A stretch of DNA of 38,886 bases from DATKLX01 sp035542155 (GTDB lineage: Bacteria; Chloroflexota; Anaerolineae; Anaerolineales; Anaerolineaceae), in assembly GCA_035542155.1 (NCBI GenBank), contig DATKLX010000015.1, positions 1-38,886 of the forward strand. Reading direction: 5' to 3'. Under the pieces are notes generated by a model. It ran no database searches, had not been told where the DNA came from, and saw only the letters and a program-made list of their open reading frames with translations. This document shows, in pieces, positions 16,147 to 24,661 of the stretch. A program made the translations under genes and the position numbers. Each line of letters opens with the position of its first letter. Positions within the stretch are counted from its first letter, which is position 1.

Positions 16147-17529
16147 ATGAAAATCATCGTCCTCAACGGCAGCCCCAAGGGTGAGCTGAGCGTCACCATG
16201 CAGTACGTCGCTTACCTTGCCAAGATCTATCCGCAGCACGAATTCTCGATCGTGAACGTCGCCCAAAAGATCAAGCGCCTGGAAAACGACCGCGCCGCCT
16301 TCGACGAGATAATCGCCCAGGTGCGCGCCGCCGCCGCGGTCCTGTGGGGATTCCCACTTTACATCCTCCTCGTCCACGCCCACTATAAGCGCTTTATCGA
16401 GCTGATCTCCGAGCGGGGCGTCCAGGATGCCTTCGCCGGGAAATACGCTGCGGCGCTCTCCACCTCAATCCACTTCTTCGACCATACCGCCCATAATTAC
16501 ATCCACGCCATCTGCGATGACCTGGGAATGCGCTTCCTGGGCTCGTTTTCCCCGGATATGACCGACCTGCTCAAGGAAGAAGGCCGCCGCCAGTTGGTCC
16601 AGTTCGGGCAGCAGTTTCTCGACGGCGTCGAGAAACAGGTCCTGACCCAGCGCCGTTACCTGCCCCTGGTCTACCGCGACTTCGCCTATCAGCCGGGCCC
16701 GACCACCAGGCCTGTCCCGACCGCCGAGAAAAAGGTCGTCATCCTTCACGATACGAACGATCCGTCCAGCAACCTGGCGGGGATGGTCCAGCGCTGCCGC
16801 GCTACCTTCTCCGGCGAGGTGACCATGGTCAACATCCGCGAGCTGCAGATCAAGGGCAGTTGCCTGGGCTGCCTGCAGTGCGGCGGGAACTACCACTGCG
16901 CTTACGAGGGCAAGGATGAGTACATTGAATTTTACAAAAACACGGTGATGACCGCGGACGTGCTGGTCTACGCCGGCAGCATGGTCGATCGCTACCTCTC
17001 CGCGCGCTGGAAGATGTTCTTTGACCGCATTTTCTTCAACACCCACACCCCCGTGCTGCAGGGCAAGCAGGTCGCCCTGCTGGTCTCCGGGCCGTTCAGC
17101 CAGGTGCCCAACCTGATGGAGATCATGGAAGGCTTTTTCCAGTTCCAGGGCGCAACCCTGGTCGGGGTGGTCAGCGATGAGAACGGCGAATCCGCCGATA
17201 TCGACCGGCTGATCGACCAGCTCGCCGCGCGCCTGCTGGAGAATGCGCGCATTGGCTGCACCCGCCCGCAGACCTTTCTCGGCGTGGGTGGGATGAAGAT
17301 CTTCCGTGACGACGTCTACAGCCGGCTGCGCTTCGTCTTCCCCGCCGACCACCGCGCCTATCAGAGGCTGGGCTTCTACCAGACCTTCCCCCAGCGCGAC
17401 CTGCAGAGCGCGCTGCTGAACACCTTTGTCGCTCCAATCATCAATCTTCCCCCGATCCGGCGCAAGTTCAACACCATGATCAAGCCGCAAATGGTCCGTC
17501 CGCTTCAGATGGTGGTTGAGAAAGTCTGA
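16147..17529 (+). CDS. Tandem flavodoxin-fold oxidoreductase, iron-sulfur flavoprotein-like
   Basis: A 460-residue cytoplasmic protein with two flavodoxin-like domains. Domain 1 (about 1-165) begins with KIIVLNGSPKG, the FMN-phosphate loop of NADPH-dependent FMN reductases. Domain 2 (about 195-400) begins with KKVVILHD. After an IKG turn it carries Cys239, Cys242, Cys245 and Cys251, a C-x2-C-x2-C-x5-C pattern that fits the compact [4Fe-4S] motif of iron-sulfur flavoproteins. The tail (400-460) is Arg/Pro-rich and unassigned. Such proteins reduce O2, peroxide, quinones or xenobiotics in anaerobes; the actual substrate is unknown. Domain 1 lacks the cysteines and may be FMN-only or structural. 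The gene lies 62 bases after padR with a shared operator type, so it is the probable PadR target. A strong hairpin follows at 17553-17587. Confidence 0.8.
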   Translation: MKIIVLNGSPKGELSVTMQYVAYLAKIYPQHEFSIVNVAQKIKRLENDRAAFDEIIAQVRAAAAVLWGFPLYILLVHAHYKRFIELISERGVQDAFAGKYAAALSTSIHFFDHTAHNYIHAICDDLGMRFLGSFSPDMTDLLKEEGRRQLVQFGQQFLDGVEKQVLTQRRYLPLVYRDFAYQPGPTTRPVPTAEKKVVILHDTNDPSSNLAGMVQRCRATFSGEVTMVNIRELQIKGSCLGCLQCGGNYHCAYEGKDEYIEFYKNTVMTADVLVYAGSMVDRYLSARWKMFFDRIFFNTHTPVLQGKQVALLVSGPFSQVPNLMEIMEGFFQFQGATLVGVVSDENGESADIDRLIDQLAARLLENARIGCTRPQTFLGVGGMKIFRDDVYSRLRFVFPADHRAYQRLGFYQTFPQRDLQSALLNTFVAPIINLPPIRRKFNTMIKPQMVRPLQMVVEKV

Positions 17530-17552
17530 GGAAACGCGGTGGGCGGCACGTC

Positions 17553-17587
17553 GGCGAGATCCGCGTGGGCCCCACGCGGATCTCGCC
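17553..17587. terminator. Hairpin after the padR-flavoprotein unit
   Basis: Positions 17553-17568 and 17572-17587 are perfect inverted copies (16-bp GC-rich stem, 3-base loop). It begins 24 bases after the flavoprotein stop. There is no T-run on either side, so it may be a transcript-stabilising or poorly intrinsic terminator. Confidence 0.5.
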
Positions 17588-17592
17588 AGGAT

Positions 17593-17673
17593 TTACGTAT
17601 TACGGATCAGGAAGACTACAGAAGCGAGTCCGACCAGCGATAGTACCACGACCCAGATCCATCTCGTCGCCAT
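17593..17673 (-). CDS. Possible 26-residue single-pass membrane peptide
   Basis: The ATG at 17673 opens a 26-codon frame (starting MATRWIW) that is almost entirely one hydrophobic helix followed by a basic RNT end. The same frame stays open upstream to about 17750, with an AAGGAG motif near 17750 but no normal start codon there. It is either a tiny membrane protein or a remnant. The rest of 17588-17829 shows nothing else. Confidence 0.25.
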   Translation of the reverse strand: MATRWIWVVVLSLVGLASVVFLIRNT

Positions 17674-17829
17674 AGCTCTCGATTCATTGGGAATACGCGT
17701 GAAGAGGGAGATACCACGGCGGATCCCAAAGAGCCTAGCTCTCCTTATGCACTGACACAGGTGGTTTGCATAGAATACACCGCCGGGCTTAATCTGGTTC
17801 CCACGTCTGGCAATGAAATGGTTGGGAAT

Positions 17830-18687
17830 TTACCCCCTTAGTCGGTAGAAACGAAAGAAGTTGTTCTCGATCGGTAGGATCTCGAGGCTGCGGAAACCAG
17901 CTTCGAGCGCGTAACGCTCCAGGGTGCTGGGGCGCATCACCGTGCCTGTCCCCAACGCTGGCGGATCGGCCATCCCCATCGGCAGGCAGTGGAGGACGCT
18001 CCAGCTGTACATCATCCACTCCACGTCGTTCCCTTTTGTAGTAAAGGAATGCCCGACGCGCTCGTCGACGATCAGGACCGCGTTACGCTCGCCGGCCAGT
18101 TGGCGCATGGTGCCTAGCACCCCCACGGGATCGGCCATATCGTGGACGCATTCGAACGCCGTGACAAGGTCGTACTGACCCGAGAGGGCCAGGTCACCGG
18201 CGTCACGGACCTGGAATTTCACCCGGTCGGCCAGGTTGTTGCGCCGGGCATTTTCCTGAGCTCGCGCGATAGAAGGGGCATCCAGGTCGAAGCCATCCAC
18301 GCGGATGTTGGCATAGCCGCGTGCCATACCAAGGCTCGACCAGCCAAACCCGCAGCCGATATCGGCAACGCGCGCTGGCGGATCGGATTGAAGGCGGGCG
18401 CGCACGTCCGCCATCACCGGCAGCCACTCGCTGGACAACTGGTTGGCAAAAGCGGGATAGTTCACCGCGGCCTGGCCTTCGCGCAGGTCGGTTCCATAGG
18501 CGCTGAACGGCACGCCCCCGCCGGTGCGATAAGCCTCCAGGAGCTCAGGCGTAGGACGTACCGCACCGGCGAATAACTGCGCCAGTGGGGCCAGGTAGTT
18601 CAGGCTGTCGCACTGGATCAGTGGCTCGATATATCCTGCCGGGATGTTGAAACAGCGTGCCTCTGCCGCCTCAGTCTCATCCTCCAC
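17830..18687 (-). CDS. Class I SAM-dependent methyltransferase (5' end displaced)
   Basis: The 285 codons from GTG 18687 encode a Rossmann-fold methyltransferase. Motif I is VADIGCGFGWSS, followed by the acidic VDGFDLD strand end, the RDAGDL motif and the post-catalytic FECVHDMADP region. The C-terminus (YALEAGFRSLEIL, FRFYRL) is normal for the family. The 285-residue form is not the full domain set: the reading frame continues open upstream to about 18855 and encodes a typical winged-helix dimerisation region. That extension has no ATG, GTG or TTG start in frame. The substrate is unknown; related proteins are annotated as small-molecule or arsenite-type methyltransferases. Monocistronic by position. 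A promoter was not identified. Confidence 0.75.
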   Translation of the reverse strand: MEDETEAAEARCFNIPAGYIEPLIQCDSLNYLAPLAQLFAGAVRPTPELLEAYRTGGGVPFSAYGTDLREGQAAVNYPAFANQLSSEWLPVMADVRARLQSDPPARVADIGCGFGWSSLGMARGYANIRVDGFDLDAPSIARAQENARRNNLADRVKFQVRDAGDLALSGQYDLVTAFECVHDMADPVGVLGTMRQLAGERNAVLIVDERVGHSFTTKGNDVEWMMYSWSVLHCLPMGMADPPALGTGTVMRPSTLERYALEAGFRSLEILPIENNFFRFYRLRG

Positions 18688-18859
18688 TTCGAGAATTCCG
18701 GCGACGGTCTGCTGTTCAAGCCACTCACGAATATAGCGCTCGTGCGTCTGGGTGCGTGCGGCGAGCTCTGCCGCGGTTGCGGGACCGCCATCGGCCAGTG
18801 CCCGGTAGAGGCCCAGCCGGTCACCAATATAGATTGTGAATATATTGAAGCCGCTTCAT
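18688..18859 (-). pseudogene. Frameshifted N-terminal region of the methyltransferase
   Basis: In frame with the methyltransferase, this stretch encodes FNIFTIYIGDRLGLY and then ADGGPATAAELAARTQTHER, the classic winged-helix N-terminus of this family. The frame is closed by TGA at 18856-18858. The only good start, ATG 18859 behind AAAGGAG, is one frame away and stops after 12 codons (18821). A one-base insertion or two-base deletion in the first dozen codons would explain this. It may be a real mutation or a sequencing or assembly error. Confidence 0.55.
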
Positions 18860-19019
18860 AATCTCCTTTCCTTTTCCCATCCAGACCAGTATCCGTTAAT
18901 GAGGGCGTTTTTCCACCTCTCGCTTCCCGAGTCGCCCGGATGTGGGAGCGATCAAGGAGCTTATCCATTTTAGCACCAAGACTTCTAATGGTTCTCTGAT
19001 ATTATCCATCCACAACCTA

Positions 19020-19028
19020 TGCTATAAT
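19020..19028 (+). promoter_or_regulatory. Extended -10 promoter of secA
   Basis: TGCTATAAT gives an extended -10 with TATAAT at 19023-19028. No convincing -35 is visible. The leader to the secA ATG would be about 145 bases. The rest of the gap 18969-19180 holds no further feature I can support. Confidence 0.45.
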
Positions 19029-19180
19029 TTTCCTTCGTCTATGCGGTTTATTCTTGATCATCACATCCTGAGGGACCGCACTGATTCTTAAGATTCGTCC
19101 GGCGTCCTGATCCTGTTATCAAGCAGACAACGCCTGGTTACCAATTACCGAGCAACCGATTACTTTCCTACAGGAAGATT

Positions 19181-22100
19181 ATGTTTACGAAAATCGTCAA
19201 ATTTCTGGGCGGAGACCCTAACCGCAAGGAAGTCGAGCGGCTGAGCGAGATCGTCGACCAGATCAACTCCCTCGAAAATGAATACGAAGACCTGAGCGAT
19301 GAGGCTCTCAAGAACAAAACCGCCGAATTCAAGGAGCGCCTCGCCAGCGAAAAAGAGGACCTCGACGACATCCTCCCCGAGGCCTTCGCCGCGGTCCGCG
19401 AGGCGAGCAAACGCACCATTGGCCTGCGTCATTACGACGTGCAGATGATCGGTGGAATTGCCCTGCACCAGAAGAAGATCGCCGAGATGCGCACTGGCGA
19501 GGGCAAGACCCTGGTCGCCACGCTGCCCCTCTATCTGAACGCTTTGACCGGGCGCGGCGTCCACCTGGTCACCGTCAACGACTACCTGGCCCGGCGCGAT
19601 GCTCGCTGGATGGCGCCCATCTACCAGGCCCTCGGCCTGACGGTCGGGGTGCTGCAAATGGCCGCCCGCACCGAGAACGGGCGCCTGGCCTTCCTGGTCA
19701 ACCTGGAAAAGACCTCGCCCCACGAGGACCAGCACCAGCTCGAGCTGGTTCCCCGCGCTGAAGCCTACAAGGCCGACATCACTTACGGGACCAACTCCGA
19801 GTTTGGCTTCGACTACCTGCGCGACAACCTGACCATGCGCCTGGAAGACCGCGTCCAGCGCGGGCACTACTACGCCATCGTCGACGAGGTCGATAACATC
19901 CTCATCGACGAGGCCCGCACGCCGCTGATTATCTCCGGGCCAGCCTCCGAGGACACCGAGTGGTACGTCAAGATGGCCCAGATTGTCCGCCAGCTCAATC
20001 CTGAAGACTACGATATCGAAGAGAAGGACCGCACGGTCAGCCTGACCGAGATCGGCGACCTGCACGTCGAGCAGCTCCTCGAGATGCCGCTGCGGGATCC
20101 CGAACGCCCGGAGGACATCACCCCCGAGCAGGCCCGCCTGATGGGATATCTCGAACAGGCCTTGCGCGCCCAGTTCCTCTACCGCCGTAACAAGGATTAT
20201 CTCGTCCAGGCGGGCAAGGTGATCATCGTCGACGAGTTCACCGGTCGGCTGATGCCGGGCCGGCGATGGTCTGATGGGCTCCACCAGGCGGTGGAAGCCA
20301 AGGAAGGGGTCAAGGTCGAGGCGGAAAACGTCACGTACGCAACCATCACCCTGCAGAACTACTTCCGCATGTACGAGAAGCTAGCCGGCATGACCGGTAC
20401 CGCACTGACCGAGGCTGAAGAGTTCTACAAGATCTACAAGCTCGACGTGCTGCCCATTCCGACGAACCTGGAGTACCAGGCACTACGCCCCACCACCGGG
20501 CTGGTCGAGATCGAAACCCGCGACGCCAACAACTACAAATACAGCTACTATGCTCGCCGGGATGATCTCCAGAAAAAAGCCGTCTACTGGCGGCGGCAGG
20601 ACTTCCCCGACGTGGTCTACCGTACCCAGGAAGCCAAACTGCGCGCCATCACCCAGGAGATCATCCATTATTACGTCACCGGCCGGCCGCAGTTGGTCGG
20701 CACCACCTCGGTCGAGCACTCCGAGCGCCTCTCGGACCGCCTGACCCCCGAGCCGATCCGCCGCCTGCTCCAGGTGCTGCTGATCCGCGAGGTCTGGCTG
20801 GAGAAGCATCATATGCAGGAGAGCGAGCGCGCCATCCCCGAGCTGGCCCCGCTCTACAAGCCGCTGGAAAGCCTCGCGCCCGGCGACCTGCGCCAGATGG
20901 CCAAACCGCTCGAGCTCACAATCAACCTCGAGGACCCGGCTAACCTGGCGGTCCTGCTGCGGGTGCTCAATCTCGAAGAAGAGGACGCTCCACGGCTGGT
21001 ATCTGTGCTGCAGGGCGGCATCCCCCACCAGGTCCTGAACGCCCGCAAGCATGACGAGGAGTCGCAGATCATCGCTCGCGCCGGCGCGTTTGGCGCGGTG
21101 ACCATCGCCACCAACATGGCCGGCCGCGGGGTCGACATCAAACTGGGCGGCGAACTGCCCGAGGAGATCCTTGGCGACGTGATCCACATCCTCACCCATG
21201 CCGGGCACGAGGACGCCTTCGACATGAACAACGAGGAGCGGCGCAAGGCGCTCCTCTCGATCGACCCGGCCGAATACGGCATCTACGAAGAGGCGGCCAA
21301 AGCCTTCCTCGAGTACATGGACAACATGGAGCGAGTGCGCGCGTTGGGCGGGTTGCACGTGATCGGCTCCGAGCGGCACGAAGCGCGCCGCATCGATAAC
21401 CAGCTTCGCGGGCGCTCTGCCCGCCAGGGAGACCCGGGGTCCTCGCGCTTCTACCTGGCCCTGGACGACGACCTGATGCGCCTCTTCGGCGGCGGGCAGG
21501 TCGAGGGCCTGATGGAGCGGCTCAACATCGATGAGGCCCTGCCGATCGAGAGCGGCATCGTCGGCCGCTTGGTCGAGCAATCGCAGACCCGGGTGGAAGG
21601 CTCCAACTTTGACGTGCGCAAGCACCTCCTCGAATACGACGACGTGCTCAACACTCAGCGGGAGCGGATCTACTCGCAGCGCGACCGGGTGTTCACCAAG
21701 CAAGACCTTAGCGAAGACGTGACCGGCATGCTCGACACTGAGCTGCAAGAGCGCATCCCCAAAGCGCTCCAGGATGATGAAGGCCCCTGGAAGCTGCTCG
21801 CCTATCTGGACGAGATCCAGCCGGCGATCGAGTACGAGGACGTGGTCTTTCCCTCCTACCCGCAGCGGCTGTTGCTCGAGCTGGTCAACCAGAAGATCGA
21901 AGCCGCCCACGACCCCGGCGACCTGCACAACACAACGATGGACGCGCTGCTCGACCTGGCCGAGAAGACCATCGACGCCGAACAGGAGCACTTCCAGCGC
22001 TCGGCCCAGGAGCTGCTCGAGAATACTGCCGACTCGCTCCAGGTCCAGGTCGATGAGCGGATAGACATTCTCGACACCTACCTGGATGGGTTGCGCGAAC

Positions 22101-23308
22101 AGGAACAAGAGGAAGGCGAGCCGCCGCGCCGCCCGCAGGAGCTGATCGAGGAACTTTCGGTGGCCATCCGCATGCCGGTCAAGCTGACCAACGAGCAGAT
22201 GCGCAGCCTGTCGACCGACCCGCAGGCCGTGGCGGGGCCGATCAAAGCGCAGATCAAGAACACCCTCACTGCGCTGACAATTCAGCGCATCATCGGCAGC
22301 TTCGAGCGCCGGCTGGAGGAAAGCCTTAACGTGCACGCCAGCCAGCTCCAGGAGTACGAATGGGGCGAGCTCTCCGAGTACCTGCTCAAGCTAACCGGCG
22401 AGGTATTCCAGCGCCGGCGTGAGCGGCTGCTCGGTTCTCAGGGCCAGATTGCCCGCGACCTGGAGCCGCAGGTCAACCGCCTGGGTAGCGACGCCAGCGA
22501 GAGCGACCTGATCCAGCTCATCGGCGTGATGGGCCGCGGGGCGAAGATGTCTTTCGACCGCAAGACCCACCGCCAGACCTGGCAGTACACCACCCGCCTG
22601 CGCTACAGCTTCCTCGCCGCGCGCCTGCTCCAGGACCGGCCCGTCCAGCAGGTGACCGACGACGTCCTCGACCACCTGGAAGAAGCCCAGGAGCGGATGT
22701 CGCTGGTGTGGGGGAAAAGCGAGTATCTACGCATGCACCAGCAGGGCGCCCGCCTCGAGCACCTGGCCGAGCCGATCCAGGTTGAGCTGAAAGAGACCCT
22801 GGGAGAGATCCGCTTTGCCGGGCTGACCCAGGTCCCGCTGGAAACGATAGACAAAGAGGACCGCCGCACGATCGAGACCGCTCTGGGCAAGCGGGTGATG
22901 AACGAGATCTACCGGCAGCTCTTGCTGCAGGTCATTTCCGAGCTGTGGGTGGAATACCTGACGAAGGTCGAGGCGCTGCGCGTCTCCATCGGGTTGGAGG
23001 CTTATGCCCAGCGCGATCCGCTGGTGCAGTACAAGAGCCGGGCGATGGAGATGTTCGGCGAGCTTCTACGTGACATCCGCTCGGGGGTGATCAGCCGCAT
23101 GCTGACCTACCGTCCGCGGATCGTCACCACGGTCGCCGCGGCGCCGTCAGGAGATGGTCAGTCCGTTCCCGAGCCCTACCCGGCCAGCGCCAGCGGAGAA
23201 GGGCAGGGCCCGGCTTCAACGCCTCCGTCGGGGCCGTCCAGGGCTGTAGCCGCGCCGGCGGCCAACGTCCAGATGCCCTCCGGGAAGAAGAAGCGCAAGC
23301 GGCATTAG
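19181..23308 (+). CDS. secA: SecA preprotein translocase ATPase, greatly enlarged
   Basis: ATP-driven motor that pushes unfolded preproteins through SecYEG. Canonical elements are present: Walker A MRTGEGKT (103-110), Walker B VDEVDN (from 234) with DEARTPL, the TNSEFGFDYLRDN motif, TNMAGRGVDI (about 643-652), and QLRGRSARQGDPGSSRFYL in NBD2. The 1375 residues compare with about 800-1000 for most SecA proteins. Extra sequence lies at about 160-190, about 520-608 (inside NBD2, between GTTSVEHSERLS and GGIPHQVLNARKH) and 660-700. The largest excess is roughly 300 residues between LLEYDDV (about 816) and LWVEYL (about 1254) in the helical scaffold/wing region. The C-terminus ends SGKKKRKRH without the usual CxCxSGxxxxxC zinc site. 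AGGAAG precedes the ATG. It stands alone with its own promoter and downstream hairpin. Confidence 0.95.
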   Translation: MFTKIVKFLGGDPNRKEVERLSEIVDQINSLENEYEDLSDEALKNKTAEFKERLASEKEDLDDILPEAFAAVREASKRTIGLRHYDVQMIGGIALHQKKIAEMRTGEGKTLVATLPLYLNALTGRGVHLVTVNDYLARRDARWMAPIYQALGLTVGVLQMAARTENGRLAFLVNLEKTSPHEDQHQLELVPRAEAYKADITYGTNSEFGFDYLRDNLTMRLEDRVQRGHYYAIVDEVDNILIDEARTPLIISGPASEDTEWYVKMAQIVRQLNPEDYDIEEKDRTVSLTEIGDLHVEQLLEMPLRDPERPEDITPEQARLMGYLEQALRAQFLYRRNKDYLVQAGKVIIVDEFTGRLMPGRRWSDGLHQAVEAKEGVKVEAENVTYATITLQNYFRMYEKLAGMTGTALTEAEEFYKIYKLDVLPIPTNLEYQALRPTTGLVEIETRDANNYKYSYYARRDDLQKKAVYWRRQDFPDVVYRTQEAKLRAITQEIIHYYVTGRPQLVGTTSVEHSERLSDRLTPEPIRRLLQVLLIREVWLEKHHMQESERAIPELAPLYKPLESLAPGDLRQMAKPLELTINLEDPANLAVLLRVLNLEEEDAPRLVSVLQGGIPHQVLNARKHDEESQIIARAGAFGAVTIATNMAGRGVDIKLGGELPEEILGDVIHILTHAGHEDAFDMNNEERRKALLSIDPAEYGIYEEAAKAFLEYMDNMERVRALGGLHVIGSERHEARRIDNQLRGRSARQGDPGSSRFYLALDDDLMRLFGGGQVEGLMERLNIDEALPIESGIVGRLVEQSQTRVEGSNFDVRKHLLEYDDVLNTQRERIYSQRDRVFTKQDLSEDVTGMLDTELQERIPKALQDDEGPWKLLAYLDEIQPAIEYEDVVFPSYPQRLLLELVNQKIEAAHDPGDLHNTTMDALLDLAEKTIDAEQEHFQRSAQELLENTADSLQVQVDERIDILDTYLDGLREQEQEEGEPPRRPQELIEELSVAIRMPVKLTNEQMRSLSTDPQAVAGPIKAQIKNTLTALTIQRIIGSFERRLEESLNVHASQLQEYEWGELSEYLLKLTGEVFQRRRERLLGSQGQIARDLEPQVNRLGSDASESDLIQLIGVMGRGAKMSFDRKTHRQTWQYTTRLRYSFLAARLLQDRPVQQVTDDVLDHLEEAQERMSLVWGKSEYLRMHQQGARLEHLAEPIQVELKETLGEIRFAGLTQVPLETIDKEDRRTIETALGKRVMNEIYRQLLLQVISELWVEYLTKVEALRVSIGLEAYAQRDPLVQYKSRAMEMFGELLRDIRSGVISRMLTYRPRIVTTVAAAPSGDGQSVPEPYPASASGEGQGPASTPPSGPSRAVAAPAANVQMPSGKKKRKRH

Positions 23309-23330
23309 GAAAACGAGAACCGATACGAAG

Positions 23331-23373
23331 ACATGACTCACCCCGATTTTAATCTTTTCGAGGTGAGTCATGT
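23331..23373. terminator. Hairpin downstream of secA
   Basis: A perfect 12-bp stem (ACATGACTCACC at 23331-23342 with GGTGAGTCATGT at 23362-23373) encloses a 19-base loop, 22 bases after the secA stop. TTTA and later T-rich sequence follow. Probable terminator. The left arm shares 15 bases with 38746-38760. Confidence 0.55.
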
Positions 23374-23553
23374 TTTATGTCTCATTTTCACCTGATACTT
23401 TTGTAAGGTGCCCCTGGATATGAATCGTTTTTGGCCCTTTTTTCGTTTACAATCAAGGAACCTCAACTAATTCTCAAAGAATAGGGGTGCATCCAGCTTT
23501 CGCATACCTCTGACTTCACTGCACTGCATTTACTGTCTTTCACTATTTTCCAG

Positions 23554-23559
23554 TATAAT
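23554..23559 (+). promoter_or_regulatory. Candidate -10 box for add-surE
   Basis: TATAAT in an AT-rich patch 42 bases before the TTG start of the adenosine deaminase gene. No clear -35 is seen at 16-18 bp. Apart from this and the hairpin, the gap 23309-23601 holds nothing recognisable. Confidence 0.35.
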
Positions 23560-23601
23560 ATTTTTAACGCATCCTCATTTCATCCCAGGCCAGGTGACCT
23601 T

Positions 23602-24645
23602 TTGAGCTCGCTACCCGCACCGACGGACACCTTCTTCGTCCAGCTTCCCAAAGTGGAACTGCACCGCCACCTCGAAGGTACGCTGCGCCTGAAGACCATG
23701 CTGGACATCGCCCGCACGCATGGCATCACCCTGCCGATGGAGCAGCACCTCCGGGCGCTGGTCCAGATGCAGCCCGACGAGCCTTTCACTTTCAGCAACT
23801 TTCTCTCCAAATTCCAAACCCTGCGCCTGTTCTACCGTTCCCCGGAGGCCATCGCCCGTGTCACTCGCGAGGCGATCGAGGACGCTGCGCGCGACCAGGT
23901 GGTATACCTGGAGCTGCGCTTCACCCCGGTCGCCCTCAGCCGCGCGGAAGATTTTCCCCTCGCCGATGTGATGGACTGGGTCTGCGACGCAGCCCGCGAA
24001 GGCGAGCAGGCCACCGGCCTGACCACCCGCCTGATCGCCTCGGTCAACCGCCACGAGAACCCATCCCTGGCCGAAAAGGTCGCCCGGCTGGCGGCAGAAC
24101 GCCAGTCGCGCGGCATCTGCGGCCTCGACCTGGCAGGCAATGAGGTCGAGTTCTCCGCCCGGCCTTTCATGGGCATCTTCCGCGAGGCCCGCGAGAGCGG
24201 CCTGCACATCACCGTCCACGCCGGGGAGTGGCGCGGGGCGGACAACGTCCGCGAGGCGATCGAAGACATCGGCGCGGAGCGGATCGCCCACGGCGTGCGC
24301 GTCCTCGAAGATCCCGAGGTGGTCGCGCTGGCCCGCGACCTGGGCACTCCTTTCGAGGTCTGCATCACCAGCAATTACCAGACCGGCGTTTTCCCGACGC
24401 TGCGCCAGCACCCGCTGTTAAGCATGCTCAACCAGGGCCTCAATGTGACTATCAATACCGATGACCCGAGCATCTCGCAAATCACTCTTTCCAACGAATA
24501 CTGCCTGGCCTGCCAGGAGCTAGGCCTGACCACCGCGCAGCTTCACGGGCGTATCCTCGCCGCTGCCCAGGCGGCCTTTCTCGCCGAAGACGACCGCCGG
24601 GCTCTCATCGAGCGTCTGGAGCAGGTATTAGCGACTCAAGGTTAA
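23602..24645 (+). CDS. add: Adenosine deaminase family protein
   Basis: Zinc hydrolase converting adenosine (or a related purine) to the inosine-type product in purine salvage. The 347 residues are normal for the family. Metal and catalytic motifs are all present: His21 and His23 (VELHRHLEG), His206 and Glu209 (HAGEW), His230 (RIAHGVR) and Asp287/Asp288 (TINTDDPSIS). Start is TTG 23602 with AGGTGA about 5 bases upstream; it keeps the usual N-terminal LPKVELHRH spacing, and no ATG is better placed. The stop is 16 bases before surE, giving a two-gene operon of nucleoside and nucleotide turnover. Adenosine versus adenine or another aminopurine as substrate cannot be settled by motifs alone. Confidence 0.9.
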   Translation: MSSLPAPTDTFFVQLPKVELHRHLEGTLRLKTMLDIARTHGITLPMEQHLRALVQMQPDEPFTFSNFLSKFQTLRLFYRSPEAIARVTREAIEDAARDQVVYLELRFTPVALSRAEDFPLADVMDWVCDAAREGEQATGLTTRLIASVNRHENPSLAEKVARLAAERQSRGICGLDLAGNEVEFSARPFMGIFREARESGLHITVHAGEWRGADNVREAIEDIGAERIAHGVRVLEDPEVVALARDLGTPFEVCITSNYQTGVFPTLRQHPLLSMLNQGLNVTINTDDPSISQITLSNEYCLACQELGLTTAQLHGRILAAAQAAFLAEDDRRALIERLEQVLATQG

Positions 24646-24661
24646 AAAATCTCACCACAGG

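Noticed and set aside
16465..17490. 341-codon minus-strand open frame opposite the flavoprotein gene
   Set aside because: Shadow of the flavoprotein gene, which has clear FMN and cysteine motifs and a ribosome-binding site.
20483..22336. 617-codon minus-strand open frame opposite secA
   Set aside because: Complete overlap with the certain secA gene; the translation is a His/Leu/Asp/Val-rich shadow without motifs.
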